DNA of 64,000 nt, from NCBI RefSeq assembly GCF_000507185.2, contig NZ_AYTM02000002.1, positions 2,193,501 to 2,257,500 of the forward strand, given 5' to 3'. The DNA comes from Pseudomonas syringae KCTC 12500 (GTDB taxonomy: Bacteria; Pseudomonadota; Gammaproteobacteria; Pseudomonadales; Pseudomonadaceae). Below, piece after piece: positions 52,614 to 62,150 of the stretch. The number at the start of each line of letters is the position of its first letter. Positions within the stretch are counted from its first letter, which is position 1. The notes below the pieces were generated by a model. The model had not been told where the DNA came from, made no database searches, and saw only the letters and a program-made list of their open reading frames with translations. The position numbers and the translations under genes were made by a program.

Positions 52614-54368
52614 TCAGACAAGACTCAGACGTCGCTCGGCAAACCCGTACAGGGGGCGCCACAGCAACCGGTTGAACGCAATCACGAAGACCGACATGAC
52701 CACGATGCCCAGTGCGACGCGTGGAAAGTCGCCCGCCTGGGTCGCATTGGCGATGTATGACCCCAGGCCTGCAGCTTCCAGGTGCTGATCGCCCCAGGAA
52801 ACCGCTTCGGCGACGATACTGGCGTTCCACGAACCACCCGACGCGGTCAGCGCACCGGTGATGTAGTAGGGAAACACGCCGGGCAGCGCGACACGGCGCC
52901 ACCACTGCCAGCCGCGCATGTTGAACATGGTCGCCGCTTCGCGCAGGTCAGTCGGCAAGGCACTGGCCCCGGCGATCACGTTGAACAGGATGTACCACTG
53001 GGTGCCGAGCACCATCAGCGGCGACAGCCAGATGTCCGGGTTCAGGTGCAGGCCGACAATCGCGATCACCGCAAAAGGAAACAGAACGTTGGCCGGGAAC
53101 GCCGCCATGAACTGCGCGATTGGCTGCAAGCGTTCAGCCCAGACCGGACGCAGGCCGATCCAGATACCGACGGGGACCCAGATCAGGCTTGCGATAACGA
53201 TCAGTACGATCACACGCACCATCGTCGCCAAGCCCAGACCAAAGGCCGTGACCATGTCGCTGGCGCCCAGTGACGCCTCGATGAACCTGAACAGGTACAC
53301 ACTGCCAGCCAGGCAGGCAGCCATGACCAGCCCCAGCCACGCGTAGTCGAGCACACGGGCGACGCCTGGGGTGAGCTTCACTTTCCACAGCCGGGAGAAC
53401 ACCCGCCAGTCGATCAGCATAAGGCACTTCCACGGTGCAGCCAGGACCGAACCCAGCATCGGTGCCACACGGGAACGGCCCAGCAGGCTGTACATCCATG
53501 AGCGCGGACGCTTCGACGATGCGGTTTGCTCGAAGCGGAATTTGTCCGCCCAGGCGACGATAGGCCTGAACAGCAATTGGTCATAGGCCAGAATCACCAG
53601 CGCCATTGCGCCCACTGCCCAGGCAATCGCAGCCAGGTTCTTCTGCTCGATGGCCAGCGCCAGCCAGGACCCAATGCCCGGCAGATTGACCGTGGTATCG
53701 CCGACCGAAATGGCCTCGCAGGCGACCACGAAAAACCAGCCGCCGGACATCGACATCATCATGTTCCACACCAGCCCCGGAATGGCGAATGGCAGTTCCA
53801 GGCGTGTAAAACGCAATACCGCAGACAGCCCGAACTGACGGCTGACTTCGTTCAGATCACTCGGCACAGTACGCAGTGACTGATAGAAACTGAACGCGAG
53901 ATTCCAGGCCTGACTGGTGAAGATGGCAAAGATCGCTGCGCATTCGACGCCCATCTGCCGACCGGGAAACAGGCCCATGAAGAAGGTCACGGTGAACGTC
54001 AGAAAACCCAGCACCGGCACCGACTGAAGAATATCCAGCGCCGGGATGATCACCTGCTCGGCCTTGCGACTTTTGGCTGCCAGCGTGGCCACGACAAAAG
54101 TGAAGATCAATGAAGCGCCCAGCGCGATGAACATACGCAGCGTGGTGCGCAAGGCATATTCGGGCAGGCGCGCCGGGTCGAGGCTCATGGGGCTGGAATT
54201 CAGCACGGTCAGCGGCTGCATCATCTGGCCAAGACCATAAATGAACAGGCCAATGAACAGCGTCAGAATGGCCAGGCAAATACCATCGGCCCAATAAGGC
54301 GTGCGTGCACCGGGTTTTACGAAACGGGGCGTCCGCAGGCTTTTACCGAATTCAAATATCGAATGCAT
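52614..54368 (-). CDS. Double-length ABC transporter permease
   Basis: A 584-residue protein that looks like two BinPDT permease domains in tandem, with about 12 membrane segments in two blocks (about 25-260 and 340-580). Each half has an EAA-type loop (LNEVSRQFGLSAVLRFTRLELPFAIPGLVWN; LREAATMFNMRGWQWWRRVALPGVFPYYITG). Nitrate/sulfonate-type permeases are normally single 250-300-residue proteins that dimerise; here both halves are fused and differ in sequence. First gene of the permease-ATPase-kinase-regulator operon. Substrate unknown. Confidence 0.82.
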   Translation of the reverse strand: MHSIFEFGKSLRTPRFVKPGARTPYWADGICLAILTLFIGLFIYGLGQMMQPLTVLNSSPMSLDPARLPEYALRTTLRMFIALGASLIFTFVVATLAAKSRKAEQVIIPALDILQSVPVLGFLTFTVTFFMGLFPGRQMGVECAAIFAIFTSQAWNLAFSFYQSLRTVPSDLNEVSRQFGLSAVLRFTRLELPFAIPGLVWNMMMSMSGGWFFVVACEAISVGDTTVNLPGIGSWLALAIEQKNLAAIAWAVGAMALVILAYDQLLFRPIVAWADKFRFEQTASSKRPRSWMYSLLGRSRVAPMLGSVLAAPWKCLMLIDWRVFSRLWKVKLTPGVARVLDYAWLGLVMAACLAGSVYLFRFIEASLGASDMVTAFGLGLATMVRVIVLIVIASLIWVPVGIWIGLRPVWAERLQPIAQFMAAFPANVLFPFAVIAIVGLHLNPDIWLSPLMVLGTQWYILFNVIAGASALPTDLREAATMFNMRGWQWWRRVALPGVFPYYITGALTASGGSWNASIVAEAVSWGDQHLEAAGLGSYIANATQAGDFPRVALGIVVMSVFVIAFNRLLWRPLYGFAERRLSLV

Positions 54369-54564
54369 TGCTCACCTCGAGCCGGCCGCGCAGACGCAGA
54401 CCCACCCGTTTTATAAGCAAACAGGCAGTCAGCGATAACAGATAAAGGCCGTGAGTTAATAGTTGCAGTACAGTGAGGTAAAGCTTATAGCGTTTCGATC
54501 AACACTAGAAACCTGCAAAAGTAGCTCATGTTTATCTGTAAGTATGAGTGAGGTATACCAACGT

Positions 54565-54580
54565 ATAGTTATATAACTAT
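54565..54580. promoter_or_regulatory. Perfect 16-bp palindrome upstream of the ABC/two-component operon
   Basis: ATAGTTATATAACTAT, fully symmetric, about 197 bases before the permease start in an AT-rich stretch. It lacks the spacing of a Zur box. It is a candidate operator, possibly for the FixJ-type regulator of the same operon, which is inference from position. Confidence 0.4.
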
Positions 54581-54624
54581 CGCCCCGTTATTCAGGCCAG
54601 TTTAGCGTCGCGCAAAAGAACATT

Positions 54625-54845
54625 ATCGCGCCCATGTTGGAGCGTGAGGAACGATAGGCGCTCATGAGAACACCTATCGTGCCCATGCTCCGCGTGGGTA
54701 TGCCGTTCCGGACGCTCCGCGTCCTCTCTTGAGCAGGTGGCGCGACGTGGAGCTGTGACGCAGAGCCTCACCAAATGCATCCCCACGCTGGAGCGTGCGC
54801 AACGATAAGTGTCCGTCTGCTCCGCGTGGGCATGACCGTCAGGTG
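54625..54845. repeat. REP cluster beside the chemoreceptor gene
   Basis: At least three REP units: cccatgttggagcgtgaggaacgat, then atcgtgcccatgctccgcgtgggtatgccg with gacgctccgcgtc, then catccccacgctggagcgtgcgcaacgat and gctccgcgtgggcatg. They fill the gap down to the stop of the chemoreceptor gene; the segment 54369-54624 carries the ABC operon promoter region and the palindrome. Confidence 0.7.
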
Positions 54846-54847
54846 GA

Positions 54848-56770
54848 TCACACCCGGAAGTGGCTGACCATCATCTGCAGCTGGCCACCGAGGCGTGCCA
54901 GTTCGACGCTGGAGGCTGCGGTTTCTTCGCTGGCTTCGGCGGTCTGTTCGGATACGTCGCGAACATTGACGATGCTGCGGCTGATTTCGTCGGCCACCGA
55001 ACTTTGTTGCTCGGCAGCCGCAGCGATCTGCTGGTTCATCGCCTGAATGCTCGATACCGTACGGGTGATGCTTTCCAGCGACGTACCGGCCCTGCGCGTC
55101 AGTTCGACACTGCTGTCAGTCAGCGTGCGACTGCCAAGCATGATGCCCGACACCTGACGCGTGCCATTCTGCAAGGCCGACACCAGCCCTTCGATTTCTT
55201 CGGTGGACTGCTGGGTACGTTGCGCCAGGCCGCGAACTTCGTCGGCCACCACGGCAAAACCCCGGCCGGCTTCCCCGGCACGCGCGGCTTCGATGGCGGC
55301 ATTGAGGGCCAGCAGGTTGGTCTGCTCGGCGACCGCCTTGATCACATCCATGACCTTGCCGATCTTGTCACTTTCCTGCTCAAGCACGTTCATTGCGTCA
55401 GATGAGCGAATCACCTCGGCAGCCAGTCGTTCGATCTGCTGGATCGCCTCGCCGACGACCTTGTCGCCTTCACGCGCCTGCTTGTCGGCATCGGAGGCCG
55501 CCACGGACGCCTGCTCGGCATTGCGTGCCACTTCATGAACAGTCGCCGACATTTGATGCATGGCGGTGGCCACCTGGTCGGTCTCGACCTTCTGGCTGTT
55601 GACCCCTGCACTGGTCTGCTCGGTGACCGCCGACAGTTCTTCGGCCGCGCTGGCAATCTGCGTGACGCCATCGCGAATACCAGAGATCAGTTCACGCAGC
55701 GTCGTACCCATGCGCTGGATGCCTTGCTGCAAGACGCCCAGTTCATCGCGTCGGGTGACCGCTTCGGTATGGGTCAGGTCGCCGGACGCAATACGTTCGA
55801 CGATGGCCAGCGTATCGCGCAATGGACGAGTGATCTGACGCGTGATGACCACAGCGGCAAGAATGCCCAGCAGCATGACCAACACCACACACCCCATCTG
55901 CAGGCTGCGCGCGTGAGCGGTGTCTTCCTTGCCCATCTGCATCTGCAGGCCATACAACTCTTCGCCCAGCTTGACGATGGTGGCGCCTTGAGTAGTCAGA
56001 TCCTTGCGCACGCTCGCCGCTGTCTGAGTGGTCGCCTTGAAGGTATCGACCGAGCTGCGGTAATTGCGTAAAGCGCTTTCAAACTGTGCGATCTGTTCGC
56101 GGTTGGCAGTGCCAAAAGCGGCCTTGAGCCTGTCCAGATGACTGATCGCGCTATCGAGCTGCTGAAAAGCTGCTGTCTCGGTCTTGTCATTCGGATTGCC
56201 GGTATAGCCGCGCACTTCATAACGCACCAGAACCAGGTCTTGCCGAGCGCTGTTTGCCAACTGGGCCAGATCGAAGCGTGCCGGGTCAGAAGGATCTATC
56301 TGCATGACCGCATTGTTCAACGACTCGACGGCCTGCATCGCTGCTGTGCCATTGGCGGTCATCTCGTTGCGCACGTTGGCACCGGCCTGGTACGCGGCGC
56401 GCATGCTGTTCAGGGATGCTTCATAGTCGCGAGTGACATCGGCCAGTTCGCGCAGCGGCTTGAGGTTGACCGGATTGTTGAAGCTGACGAGCAGTGATTG
56501 CTGCTGCGCCTTGAACACATCCAGCTTGCTTCGCATGTTCTGCGCTGCGGTTTCATCGCCGTCCGTCAACATGTATTGCAGACGCGCGATTCGCAGAGTG
56601 GTCAGGTTGTCACTCAGCCTGGTGATATCGCCGATTCGGTCGGTGCGATAGATGAGCTTGTCGAGGCTGGTCCAGCCAACAAGGGCGAGGACAGCCGTGA
56701 AGAAAAGAACGGTCCCAAAGCCCAATGCCAACTTCATGTTGACGCTGATATTCGCAAATCTGCTGTTCAT
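54848..56770 (-). CDS. Methyl-accepting chemotaxis protein (4HB-type sensor)
   Basis: A 640-residue chemoreceptor from ATG 56770, preceded by aggag seven bases away. TM1 at about 12-32 ([22 protein letters not shown]), a helical periplasmic region of about 270 residues, TM2 about 305-325 ([18 protein letters not shown]), HAMP, then the signalling domain with [34 protein letters not shown]. No pentapeptide for CheR tethering at the end. Ligand unknown; the helical-bundle sensor is typical of amino-acid or small-organic-acid receptors. Confidence 0.88.
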   Translation of the reverse strand: MNSRFANISVNMKLALGFGTVLFFTAVLALVGWTSLDKLIYRTDRIGDITRLSDNLTTLRIARLQYMLTDGDETAAQNMRSKLDVFKAQQQSLLVSFNNPVNLKPLRELADVTRDYEASLNSMRAAYQAGANVRNEMTANGTAAMQAVESLNNAVMQIDPSDPARFDLAQLANSARQDLVLVRYEVRGYTGNPNDKTETAAFQQLDSAISHLDRLKAAFGTANREQIAQFESALRNYRSSVDTFKATTQTAASVRKDLTTQGATIVKLGEELYGLQMQMGKEDTAHARSLQMGCVVLVMLLGILAAVVITRQITRPLRDTLAIVERIASGDLTHTEAVTRRDELGVLQQGIQRMGTTLRELISGIRDGVTQIASAAEELSAVTEQTSAGVNSQKVETDQVATAMHQMSATVHEVARNAEQASVAASDADKQAREGDKVVGEAIQQIERLAAEVIRSSDAMNVLEQESDKIGKVMDVIKAVAEQTNLLALNAAIEAARAGEAGRGFAVVADEVRGLAQRTQQSTEEIEGLVSALQNGTRQVSGIMLGSRTLTDSSVELTRRAGTSLESITRTVSSIQAMNQQIAAAAEQQSSVADEISRSIVNVRDVSEQTAEASEETAASSVELARLGGQLQMMVSHFRV

Positions 56771-56951
56771 AAAATCTCCTGAAAATGCTTTTTTGTGCGC
56801 AACGAAAGAGCTGAGATTTGTTTTTATGGACAGCAAACCCGCGCGCCAGAGCTATCGGCCGCAGAAGAGCAAAACTTGATCGGAAAAAGGCAATCCGCGC
56901 GAGCGCGCCGATTCGGGAGGGAAATCGGGGGCTGAACAGCCCCCGATTCAA

Positions 56952-58982
56952 TCAGGCAGTCAGTTTGAAACGCGCCACGACATTGCGCATGTCGCTGGCG
57001 ACCCGCGCCAGTTCATCGGCGGTGACCGCATTGTTATCGATACCCAGCATCAACGTCCCGGAGCTGTTACGAATCTCCATGACATTGCGGTTGATGTCTT
57101 CGGAGACCGCATGCTGCTGTACGGCAGCACTGGCGATCTGCGTGTTCATCTCGACGATACGCTCCACGCCCTGACTGATGCTCGACAGGCTGCCCGAGGC
57201 ATCGCTGGCGGCACTGATACACGCATGCGCCTTCTGCTGCCCGGCCTGCATCTGCTGCACGGCAGCGTCGGTCGCACCTTGCAGCTGCTGGATGATGCCG
57301 CGAATTTCTTCGGTCGACGCCTGAGTGCGCGAAGCCAGCGTCCGGACTTCATCAGCCACCACGGCAAAACCGCGACCCTGCTCGCCCGCCCGCGCAGCTT
57401 CGATGGCAGCATTGAGGGCCAACAGATTGGTCTGATCGGCAATGGTGCTGATGACCTGGATAACGCCACCAATCGACTGACTGTGCAGGGCCAGCGCCTG
57501 GACTTTCTGGGCACTGAGTTCCACTTCTTCGGCCAGCGCCTGAATGGTCGAGTGAGCCTGATGCATGATGCGCAGCCCGTTACGTGACGCAGTGTTCGCT
57601 TCATCGGCGGCCAGCGCAGCACCTTCGGTGTTCTGCGCCACGTCGGCGACGCTCGCGGTCATCTCGTTGATCGCGGTCGCCACTTGCTCCGTTTCAGCCT
57701 GCTGCGCGTTCATCGACTGCTTGGCCAGGCCGATGGATGCGCCCAACCGGGACGCGACATCCGTCAGTTCGTAAGAGGTGCGGTCCATGTGCGAGATAGA
57801 ACTGGCGAAGGCGTCGGCCATCAGGTTCAGGCCGTTGGCGATATCCGCCACTTCGTCCTTGCTGACGACCGCTACGCGGGCACTCAGATCGCCCTCGCCC
57901 AGACGGCGGGTAACGCCCAGCAGGCTGTCGATGGTCAGGCGCAAGGCGCGGTAGATACTGCAGAACGCATAGAGCAGCAGCAAACCCATGACCACGCACA
58001 TGGCAATGACGACTTCGCGTTGCAGCACCAGAGCGTCGTAGCGCGTATTCAACTCATCCTGAAGCGCAGTCTGAATTTCGTCCTGAGCCTTGTAGAGGCC
58101 CGAAACAACGACGTTGCCGCGCGCACTCAGCGCCTGCCCCTGCTGCACCGAGAACTCTGTGCCTTTTACGTACGCGTGCAGGTCGCCGCGAAAGCTGTCC
58201 ATCGCTGCTGTAGAGGCAGTGATCGGGTCACTGATGCGCGCGGCCAGTTCTGGCGAACGGCGCTTGAGCAGTCGAATGCTTTGCTCCAGCTCCGCACGAA
58301 ATTGCAGTTCGATCTTCAGCAGGCTCTCGAGCGAGCCGCGCATCGATACACTCAGCCCCTGACCGGTTATCAAACCTGCCGTAATACCGCGGATCTGACC
58401 GGCGACGTTGATTTCCCGGGGCATACGGATGGTGCTCAGGTCGATCAGAAACAGCGAGGCGTAATCTTCGTCCAGCACCATGCCTGAGGTAGCCGAGACG
58501 TAGTAGATAAAGTTGAGTGTCTGGGCCAGTTGCTCATTCCACTGGGCGAACACTTCATCCTGCGACAGGCCTGGCTTGATACTGTCCATCAGGGAACGGG
58601 TGCTTTCGCGCAGGCGCTGTACGCGGTTCTCGGTTTCCAGCTGCTGCCCTTGTCGCGCATCCATGTCGGCAAGGTTAGCAAGAGCAGTCTCGAGCTGAGC
58701 GCGGTTGCTGGTCATATCCTGAGCGGCAGAGGCATCGCCGGCCAGCAGACGGTTACTGACCGCACGCTGCAGCATGGAGAGTCGCAGAACGGGGGTGGTC
58801 AGTTGCAGGTACTCACGGCCAACGCGCTCTTGCGCGACGGTGTCGATGCTTGCATTCAGGCTGTTGAAAACCCGCAGACCGAGAACGATCAGCGGGATAA
58901 CGATAATGATGGCTAAAACGGCAAACTTGGCAGGGAAGCGCAGGCGATTGGTCAGGTAGATACCAGGCGAAAGGATGTTCAT
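56952..58982 (-). CDS. Methyl-accepting chemotaxis protein
   Basis: A 676-residue chemoreceptor: TM1 near residues 20-42 ([15 protein letters not shown]), a long helical periplasmic region, TM2 near 325-350 ([24 protein letters not shown]), HAMP, and the signalling hairpin [34 protein letters not shown]. It lies directly upstream of another chemoreceptor with 181 bases between, but the two sensor regions differ, so this is probably not a recent duplication. Ligand unknown. Confidence 0.87.
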   Translation of the reverse strand: MNILSPGIYLTNRLRFPAKFAVLAIIIVIPLIVLGLRVFNSLNASIDTVAQERVGREYLQLTTPVLRLSMLQRAVSNRLLAGDASAAQDMTSNRAQLETALANLADMDARQGQQLETENRVQRLRESTRSLMDSIKPGLSQDEVFAQWNEQLAQTLNFIYYVSATSGMVLDEDYASLFLIDLSTIRMPREINVAGQIRGITAGLITGQGLSVSMRGSLESLLKIELQFRAELEQSIRLLKRRSPELAARISDPITASTAAMDSFRGDLHAYVKGTEFSVQQGQALSARGNVVVSGLYKAQDEIQTALQDELNTRYDALVLQREVVIAMCVVMGLLLLYAFCSIYRALRLTIDSLLGVTRRLGEGDLSARVAVVSKDEVADIANGLNLMADAFASSISHMDRTSYELTDVASRLGASIGLAKQSMNAQQAETEQVATAINEMTASVADVAQNTEGAALAADEANTASRNGLRIMHQAHSTIQALAEEVELSAQKVQALALHSQSIGGVIQVISTIADQTNLLALNAAIEAARAGEQGRGFAVVADEVRTLASRTQASTEEIRGIIQQLQGATDAAVQQMQAGQQKAHACISAASDASGSLSSISQGVERIVEMNTQIASAAVQQHAVSEDINRNVMEIRNSSGTLMLGIDNNAVTADELARVASDMRNVVARFKLTA

Positions 58983-59407
58983 AGTTTTCTCTTTTTAATT
59001 AGGGGTCCAATCCGGGTGGAAAAGCTCCTTTCTTTGCATCACGGGTAATAAGGGCCGGCTGTGCTGTGCTGAACGCGGCAATCCATTCAGATAGAGGCAC
59101 ATTGACATCACTTGAGAGCAATGGCCTATCAGGAAGTTCAGTGGGTGCCATAGCCTGATACTCGGGCTATCGACCAAGCCACGGTTAACGTGAGGTCAAG
59201 ATCATCGGGAGGATGGCGGGCTAGAGCGATTTGCCGCTAAGACGCTTGCAGCAGGCATGACCCGAATGAGGGTATTCAGGTGAATCAGGCGGGAAACAAC
59301 CGTTCATCTGACAGTCTGGCGACCGTAGACTTTGCAAAAGGGTAATACCGTCGTGCGCCACGGTGACGCACGACGGTAAGCGTCGTATCGAGGTGATCGA
59401 GGGCTAT
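58983..59407. other. Intergenic region with a strong hairpin
   Basis: 425 bases without a convincing gene; a 60-codon minus-strand frame at 58995-59177 has no supporting features. It holds the chemoreceptor promoter and, at 59346-59378, a strong hairpin listed separately. Confidence 0.5.
59346..59378 (-). terminator. Long perfect hairpin after the DUF6555-like gene
   Basis: TACCGTCGTGCG pairs perfectly with CGCACGACGGTA (12 bp) around a 9-base loop. It lies 30 bases beyond the stop of the minus-strand gene that ends at 59408, and a CCCTTTTGC stretch follows on that strand. A terminator or the end of a small RNA are both possible. Confidence 0.55.
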
Positions 59408-59632
59408 TCAAGCCCTCGCCCACTCCACGTTCGACAGACCGAGCTTTTCCGCCTGAGGCTTACTCAGCTTCGGCACCGGGTCGGAACGGTACTTGGGGAT
59501 CGCACCGAACCCGGCATCCACTGAAGCCCAGTGCCAGGCCTCTTTGTTGTCCATGGCACCTGCCCTTATGTAGAACGTCTTGTAACTGCCATGCAGCAGG
59601 TAATCGATACGGTAGTGTTTTTCATCAGCCAT
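59408..59632 (-). CDS. Small conserved protein, DUF6555-like
   Basis: A 74-residue protein from ATG 59632 (MADEKHYRIDYLLHGSYKTFYIRAG). It has an alternating Tyr/Arg strand pattern, DNKEAWHWASVDAGFG in the middle and PKLSKPQAEKLGLSNVEWARA at the end. I associate it with small pseudomonad proteins of the DUF6555 family, from memory. No signal or membrane segment; function unknown. Confidence 0.65.
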   Translation of the reverse strand: MADEKHYRIDYLLHGSYKTFYIRAGAMDNKEAWHWASVDAGFGAIPKYRSDPVPKLSKPQAEKLGLSNVEWARA

Positions 59633-60059
59633 TGGGGTGCTCCTGCTTTGTCGACTCGCAAAACAGATCACAGCAGTTTCAAAAAATTCAAAATATTAAT
59701 ACCATCATTTAAATGATGTCATATAGCCATAAGCTATGTGTCCTTATAACTGAACTCTGGGGTTTAGTTGACGATAGAGTTTGTTTATAACAGCGCTTTT
59801 CACGCTGTTTCCTACCTTGAACAGTGAGCGCCTACAGGTCAGTCCAAGTAGGCTTCTCCGCCACGATGAACGTCCATTCAGCGACGCCGGGGGAATAATC
59901 AATTTCTATTGAACTGCAGTTTAAACACCGTCGGTCCTTTTTAAAAAAGTTAGCAGTAACGATCGTGCTCTTCAGTCTCTCATAACCTGTGACTGCGTTG
60001 AATCGAGCCCATGCACATGGGTTGACGCTTCCCGAGAGATCAAAGCCTGAGGATACGAC
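59633..60059. other. AT-richer gap with a possible gene remnant
   Basis: 427 bases before the catalase gene, visibly AT-richer than its surroundings (59660-59830 especially). On the minus strand, 59832-60055 reads as protein-like sequence ending in WTFIVAEKPTWTDL with no good start, as if the front of a gene had been lost where the catalase gene begins. Confidence 0.3.
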
Positions 60060-60941
60060 ATGTTCATGTATAACAAGCGACTTCAATATACCGTACGTGT
60101 AGCAAGACCCAATCCTGGACTGGCCAACCTTCTGCTTGAGCAGTTCGGCGGGGCTCAGGGTGAACTGGCTGCAGCCGGACGCTATTTCACTCAAGGGTTG
60201 AGCGAAGAAGACCCAGGCCGTAAAGACCTGCTGATGGATATCGCCACCGAAGAACTGAGCCACCTTGAAATTGTGGGTTCCATTATTGTCATGCTCAATA
60301 AGGGCGCTAAAGGTCAATTGGCTGAAGGCATCGAAGAAGAAGGCGAGTTGTATCGCTCTATCAACGGTAACGGCAATGACTCACACATCACTAGCCTGCT
60401 GTACGGCTCCGGTGCGCCATTGACCAACTCTGCCGGCGTGCCCTTTACAGCGGCTTATATCGATACCATCGGTGAGCCAACAGCAGACTTCCGTTCCAAC
60501 ATCGCCGCAGAATCCAGAGCCAAGATTGTTTACGAGCGATTGATGAACGTGACGGATGACCCGGGCGTTAAAGAAGCGCTGGGCTTTCTCATGACTCGCG
60601 AAATTGCACACCAGTTGTCTTTTGAAAAAGCCCTGCACGCCATCCAGCCCAACTTCCCGCAGGGCAAACTGCCTGGCATGCCGGAATTCACCAACAAGTA
60701 CTTCAACATGTCCGGCGAGCCCAATGTACGCGGCGCCTGGAATCAGGGCGGTGACTGGGAGTATGTGGAATCGCCACAAGCGGCTGTCGATGGCGGCGAT
60801 GGTACGGCCTCGGTCACGCTGGATGAAAAAGATACAGAAGTGCTGGAAATGATGAAGGAACGGACCCAGTCCGACCCGGCCGCCAACCCAATCACCGGTG
60901 CGGACCTGGGCTCTGGTTTTGTCCAGGGCAAAGACGCTTGA
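60060..60941 (+). CDS. Manganese catalase
   Basis: A 293-residue protein of the KatN/Mn-catalase family: MFMYNKRLQYTVRV, GGAQGELAAAGRYFTQGL (first Glu ligand), DIATEELSHLEIVGSI (Glu and His), ESRAKIVYERLMN, and TREIAHQLSFEKALHAI (Glu/His) give the di-manganese ligand set in a ferritin-like bundle. It breaks down hydrogen peroxide without haem. A gagga ribosome site precedes the ATG. A 65-residue gene follows after 36 bases, probably in the same transcript. Confidence 0.9.
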   Translation: MFMYNKRLQYTVRVARPNPGLANLLLEQFGGAQGELAAAGRYFTQGLSEEDPGRKDLLMDIATEELSHLEIVGSIIVMLNKGAKGQLAEGIEEEGELYRSINGNGNDSHITSLLYGSGAPLTNSAGVPFTAAYIDTIGEPTADFRSNIAAESRAKIVYERLMNVTDDPGVKEALGFLMTREIAHQLSFEKALHAIQPNFPQGKLPGMPEFTNKYFNMSGEPNVRGAWNQGGDWEYVESPQAAVDGGDGTASVTLDEKDTEVLEMMKERTQSDPAANPITGADLGSGFVQGKDA

Positions 60942-60977
60942 AACGGCAACCTTAGTTTTGATCAGGAGAATGGAATC

Positions 60978-61175
60978 ATGAAAAAACTCAGCTCCAGTCA
61001 ACCTCTCACGCCTCGCGACCAGCTGGATAGCGCGTTGACCGACAGGGTGTTTGTAAAAGGGCTTCGTGCCTTCGAGGCGCAGGCACTGCTTGCACGCCGA
61101 GGCTTTCAAGTGGTGATGGCGACCAAGGGTTTCGGCGTTGGAACTCTTCTTGAAAACGACCTGCCACGTCGATGA
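60978..61175 (+). CDS. Small protein downstream of Mn catalase, unknown
   Basis: A 65-residue protein with a good ribosome site (caggag, 10 bases before the ATG). N-terminal half polar (KKLSSSQPLTPRDQLDSALTD), C-terminal half basic and partly hydrophobic (FEAQALLARRGFQVVMATKGFGVGTLLE). No family recognised. Confidence 0.6.
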   Translation: MKKLSSSQPLTPRDQLDSALTDRVFVKGLRAFEAQALLARRGFQVVMATKGFGVGTLLENDLPRR

Positions 61176-61247
61176 TCCAACGGATCATCAACGGCACGCG
61201 CCTCAACCAGTCACTTTGAAAACGTAATGATGGTTTCTCAGCGTTAC

Positions 61248-61286
61248 CCGCATGACGCTCTACAGGGTGTAGATCCCGTCATGCGG
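61248..61286. terminator. Long inverted repeat between convergent genes
   Basis: CCGCATGACG pairs perfectly with CGTCATGCGG, with an inner CTAC/GTAG pairing in the loop. It lies between the small catalase-linked gene and the convergent DUF4142 gene, suiting a shared terminator. Confidence 0.55.
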
Positions 61287-61296
61287 TGCAGAGGAT

Positions 61297-61815
61297 TTAC
61301 TTCTTGGCAGCATCACCGCCATGCGCAGCAGCGAGTTTTTTCGCATGCTCCAGATGCTTCTCCAGCGTAGGCAGCGTTGCCTTTGCAAACGCCTTCAGCT
61401 CTGGATCCTTGCCATTCTCGGCTTCTTCCTTATACAGCTTGATCGCCTGTTCATGCGCGGAGACCTGATTGTTGGCGTAAGCCTGGTCGAACGACTTCTC
61501 GCGCATCTCCAGAATCATCGCCTTGGCTTTGTCCATCAGCATAGGGTCTTCGGACACTTCAAGGTTCTTGCTTTTTGCGATCGCAGCCAGCTTCTCATTG
61601 GCAGCGGTGTGATCCGTGACCATCTGCTTTGCAAATTCCTTCACATCTGCAGAGACACCTTTCTCATCCTGTGCGAGCTTGCCAACCTGAACTTCGGCGA
61701 TGCCTTTGGCAGAAGCATCTTCTACGAAATCATCAGCGTCCTGAGCAGCAACAGCCATTTGCGAACCTAGCGAAAGCACAACGGCAATGGCGCTCATGCG
61801 AAAATAATTGTTCAT
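61297..61815 (-). CDS. DUF4142 periplasmic protein
   Basis: A 172-residue protein with signal peptide MNNYFRMSAIAVVLSLGSQ (cut near AVAAQ), then an all-helical ferritin-like domain: DASAKGIAEVQVGKLAQ, VKEFAKQMVTDHTAANEKLAAIA, FDQAYANNQVSAHEQAIKLY and a Lys/Ala/His-rich tail. This is the DUF4142 pattern. Function not established; neighbours suggest a stress role. aaagga precedes the ATG. Confidence 0.85.
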   Translation of the reverse strand: MNNYFRMSAIAVVLSLGSQMAVAAQDADDFVEDASAKGIAEVQVGKLAQDEKGVSADVKEFAKQMVTDHTAANEKLAAIAKSKNLEVSEDPMLMDKAKAMILEMREKSFDQAYANNQVSAHEQAIKLYKEEAENGKDPELKAFAKATLPTLEKHLEHAKKLAAAHGGDAAKK

Positions 61816-62150
61816 TTTCGGTCATCCTTTTATGGGCTGAATACGTCATCGTTATCGATGACATAAACGTTACGACCGGCTTCAAATACCTGCGTTCAGC
61901 CTTTTTGATCGGACACGGCATACGCCGATGCCGCGGTCACCTGTTGCGGATGTAAACCCCGACCGGCAATGCATTTTTTCCGCGCAACCATCGCCCGCTG
62001 GAATAAGCACGATCGCCACCTATCGGCGCCCGGAAAATTACGCTGAATTTCCCTGTACTGGGGCACTCACTTATCTACGCTGCACAGAAAAACAGAAAGT
62101 CTCGAATGACTGCGTCAATCGTGATGTTCAACTGCCGAGGTACGATTTTC
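61816..62150. other. Intergenic region upstream of the diiron-protein gene
   Basis: 335 bases between divergent genes, expected to hold both promoters. An in-frame ATG at 62106 could extend the next gene by 15 codons. I see no repeat or hairpin of note. Confidence 0.4.

Noticed and set aside
54565..54580. Palindrome considered as a fourth Zur box.
   Set aside because: The half-sites GTTAT/ATAAC are three bases too close for the Zur core.
58995..59177. A 60-codon minus-strand frame upstream of a chemoreceptor gene.
   Set aside because: No ribosome site, no recognisable sequence, and it lies in the expected promoter region.
59832..60317. A 161-codon minus-strand gene overlapping the Mn-catalase start.
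   Set aside because: The part opposite the catalase is a shadow; only the 59832-60055 part looks coding, and it has no start, so it is reported as a possible remnant only.
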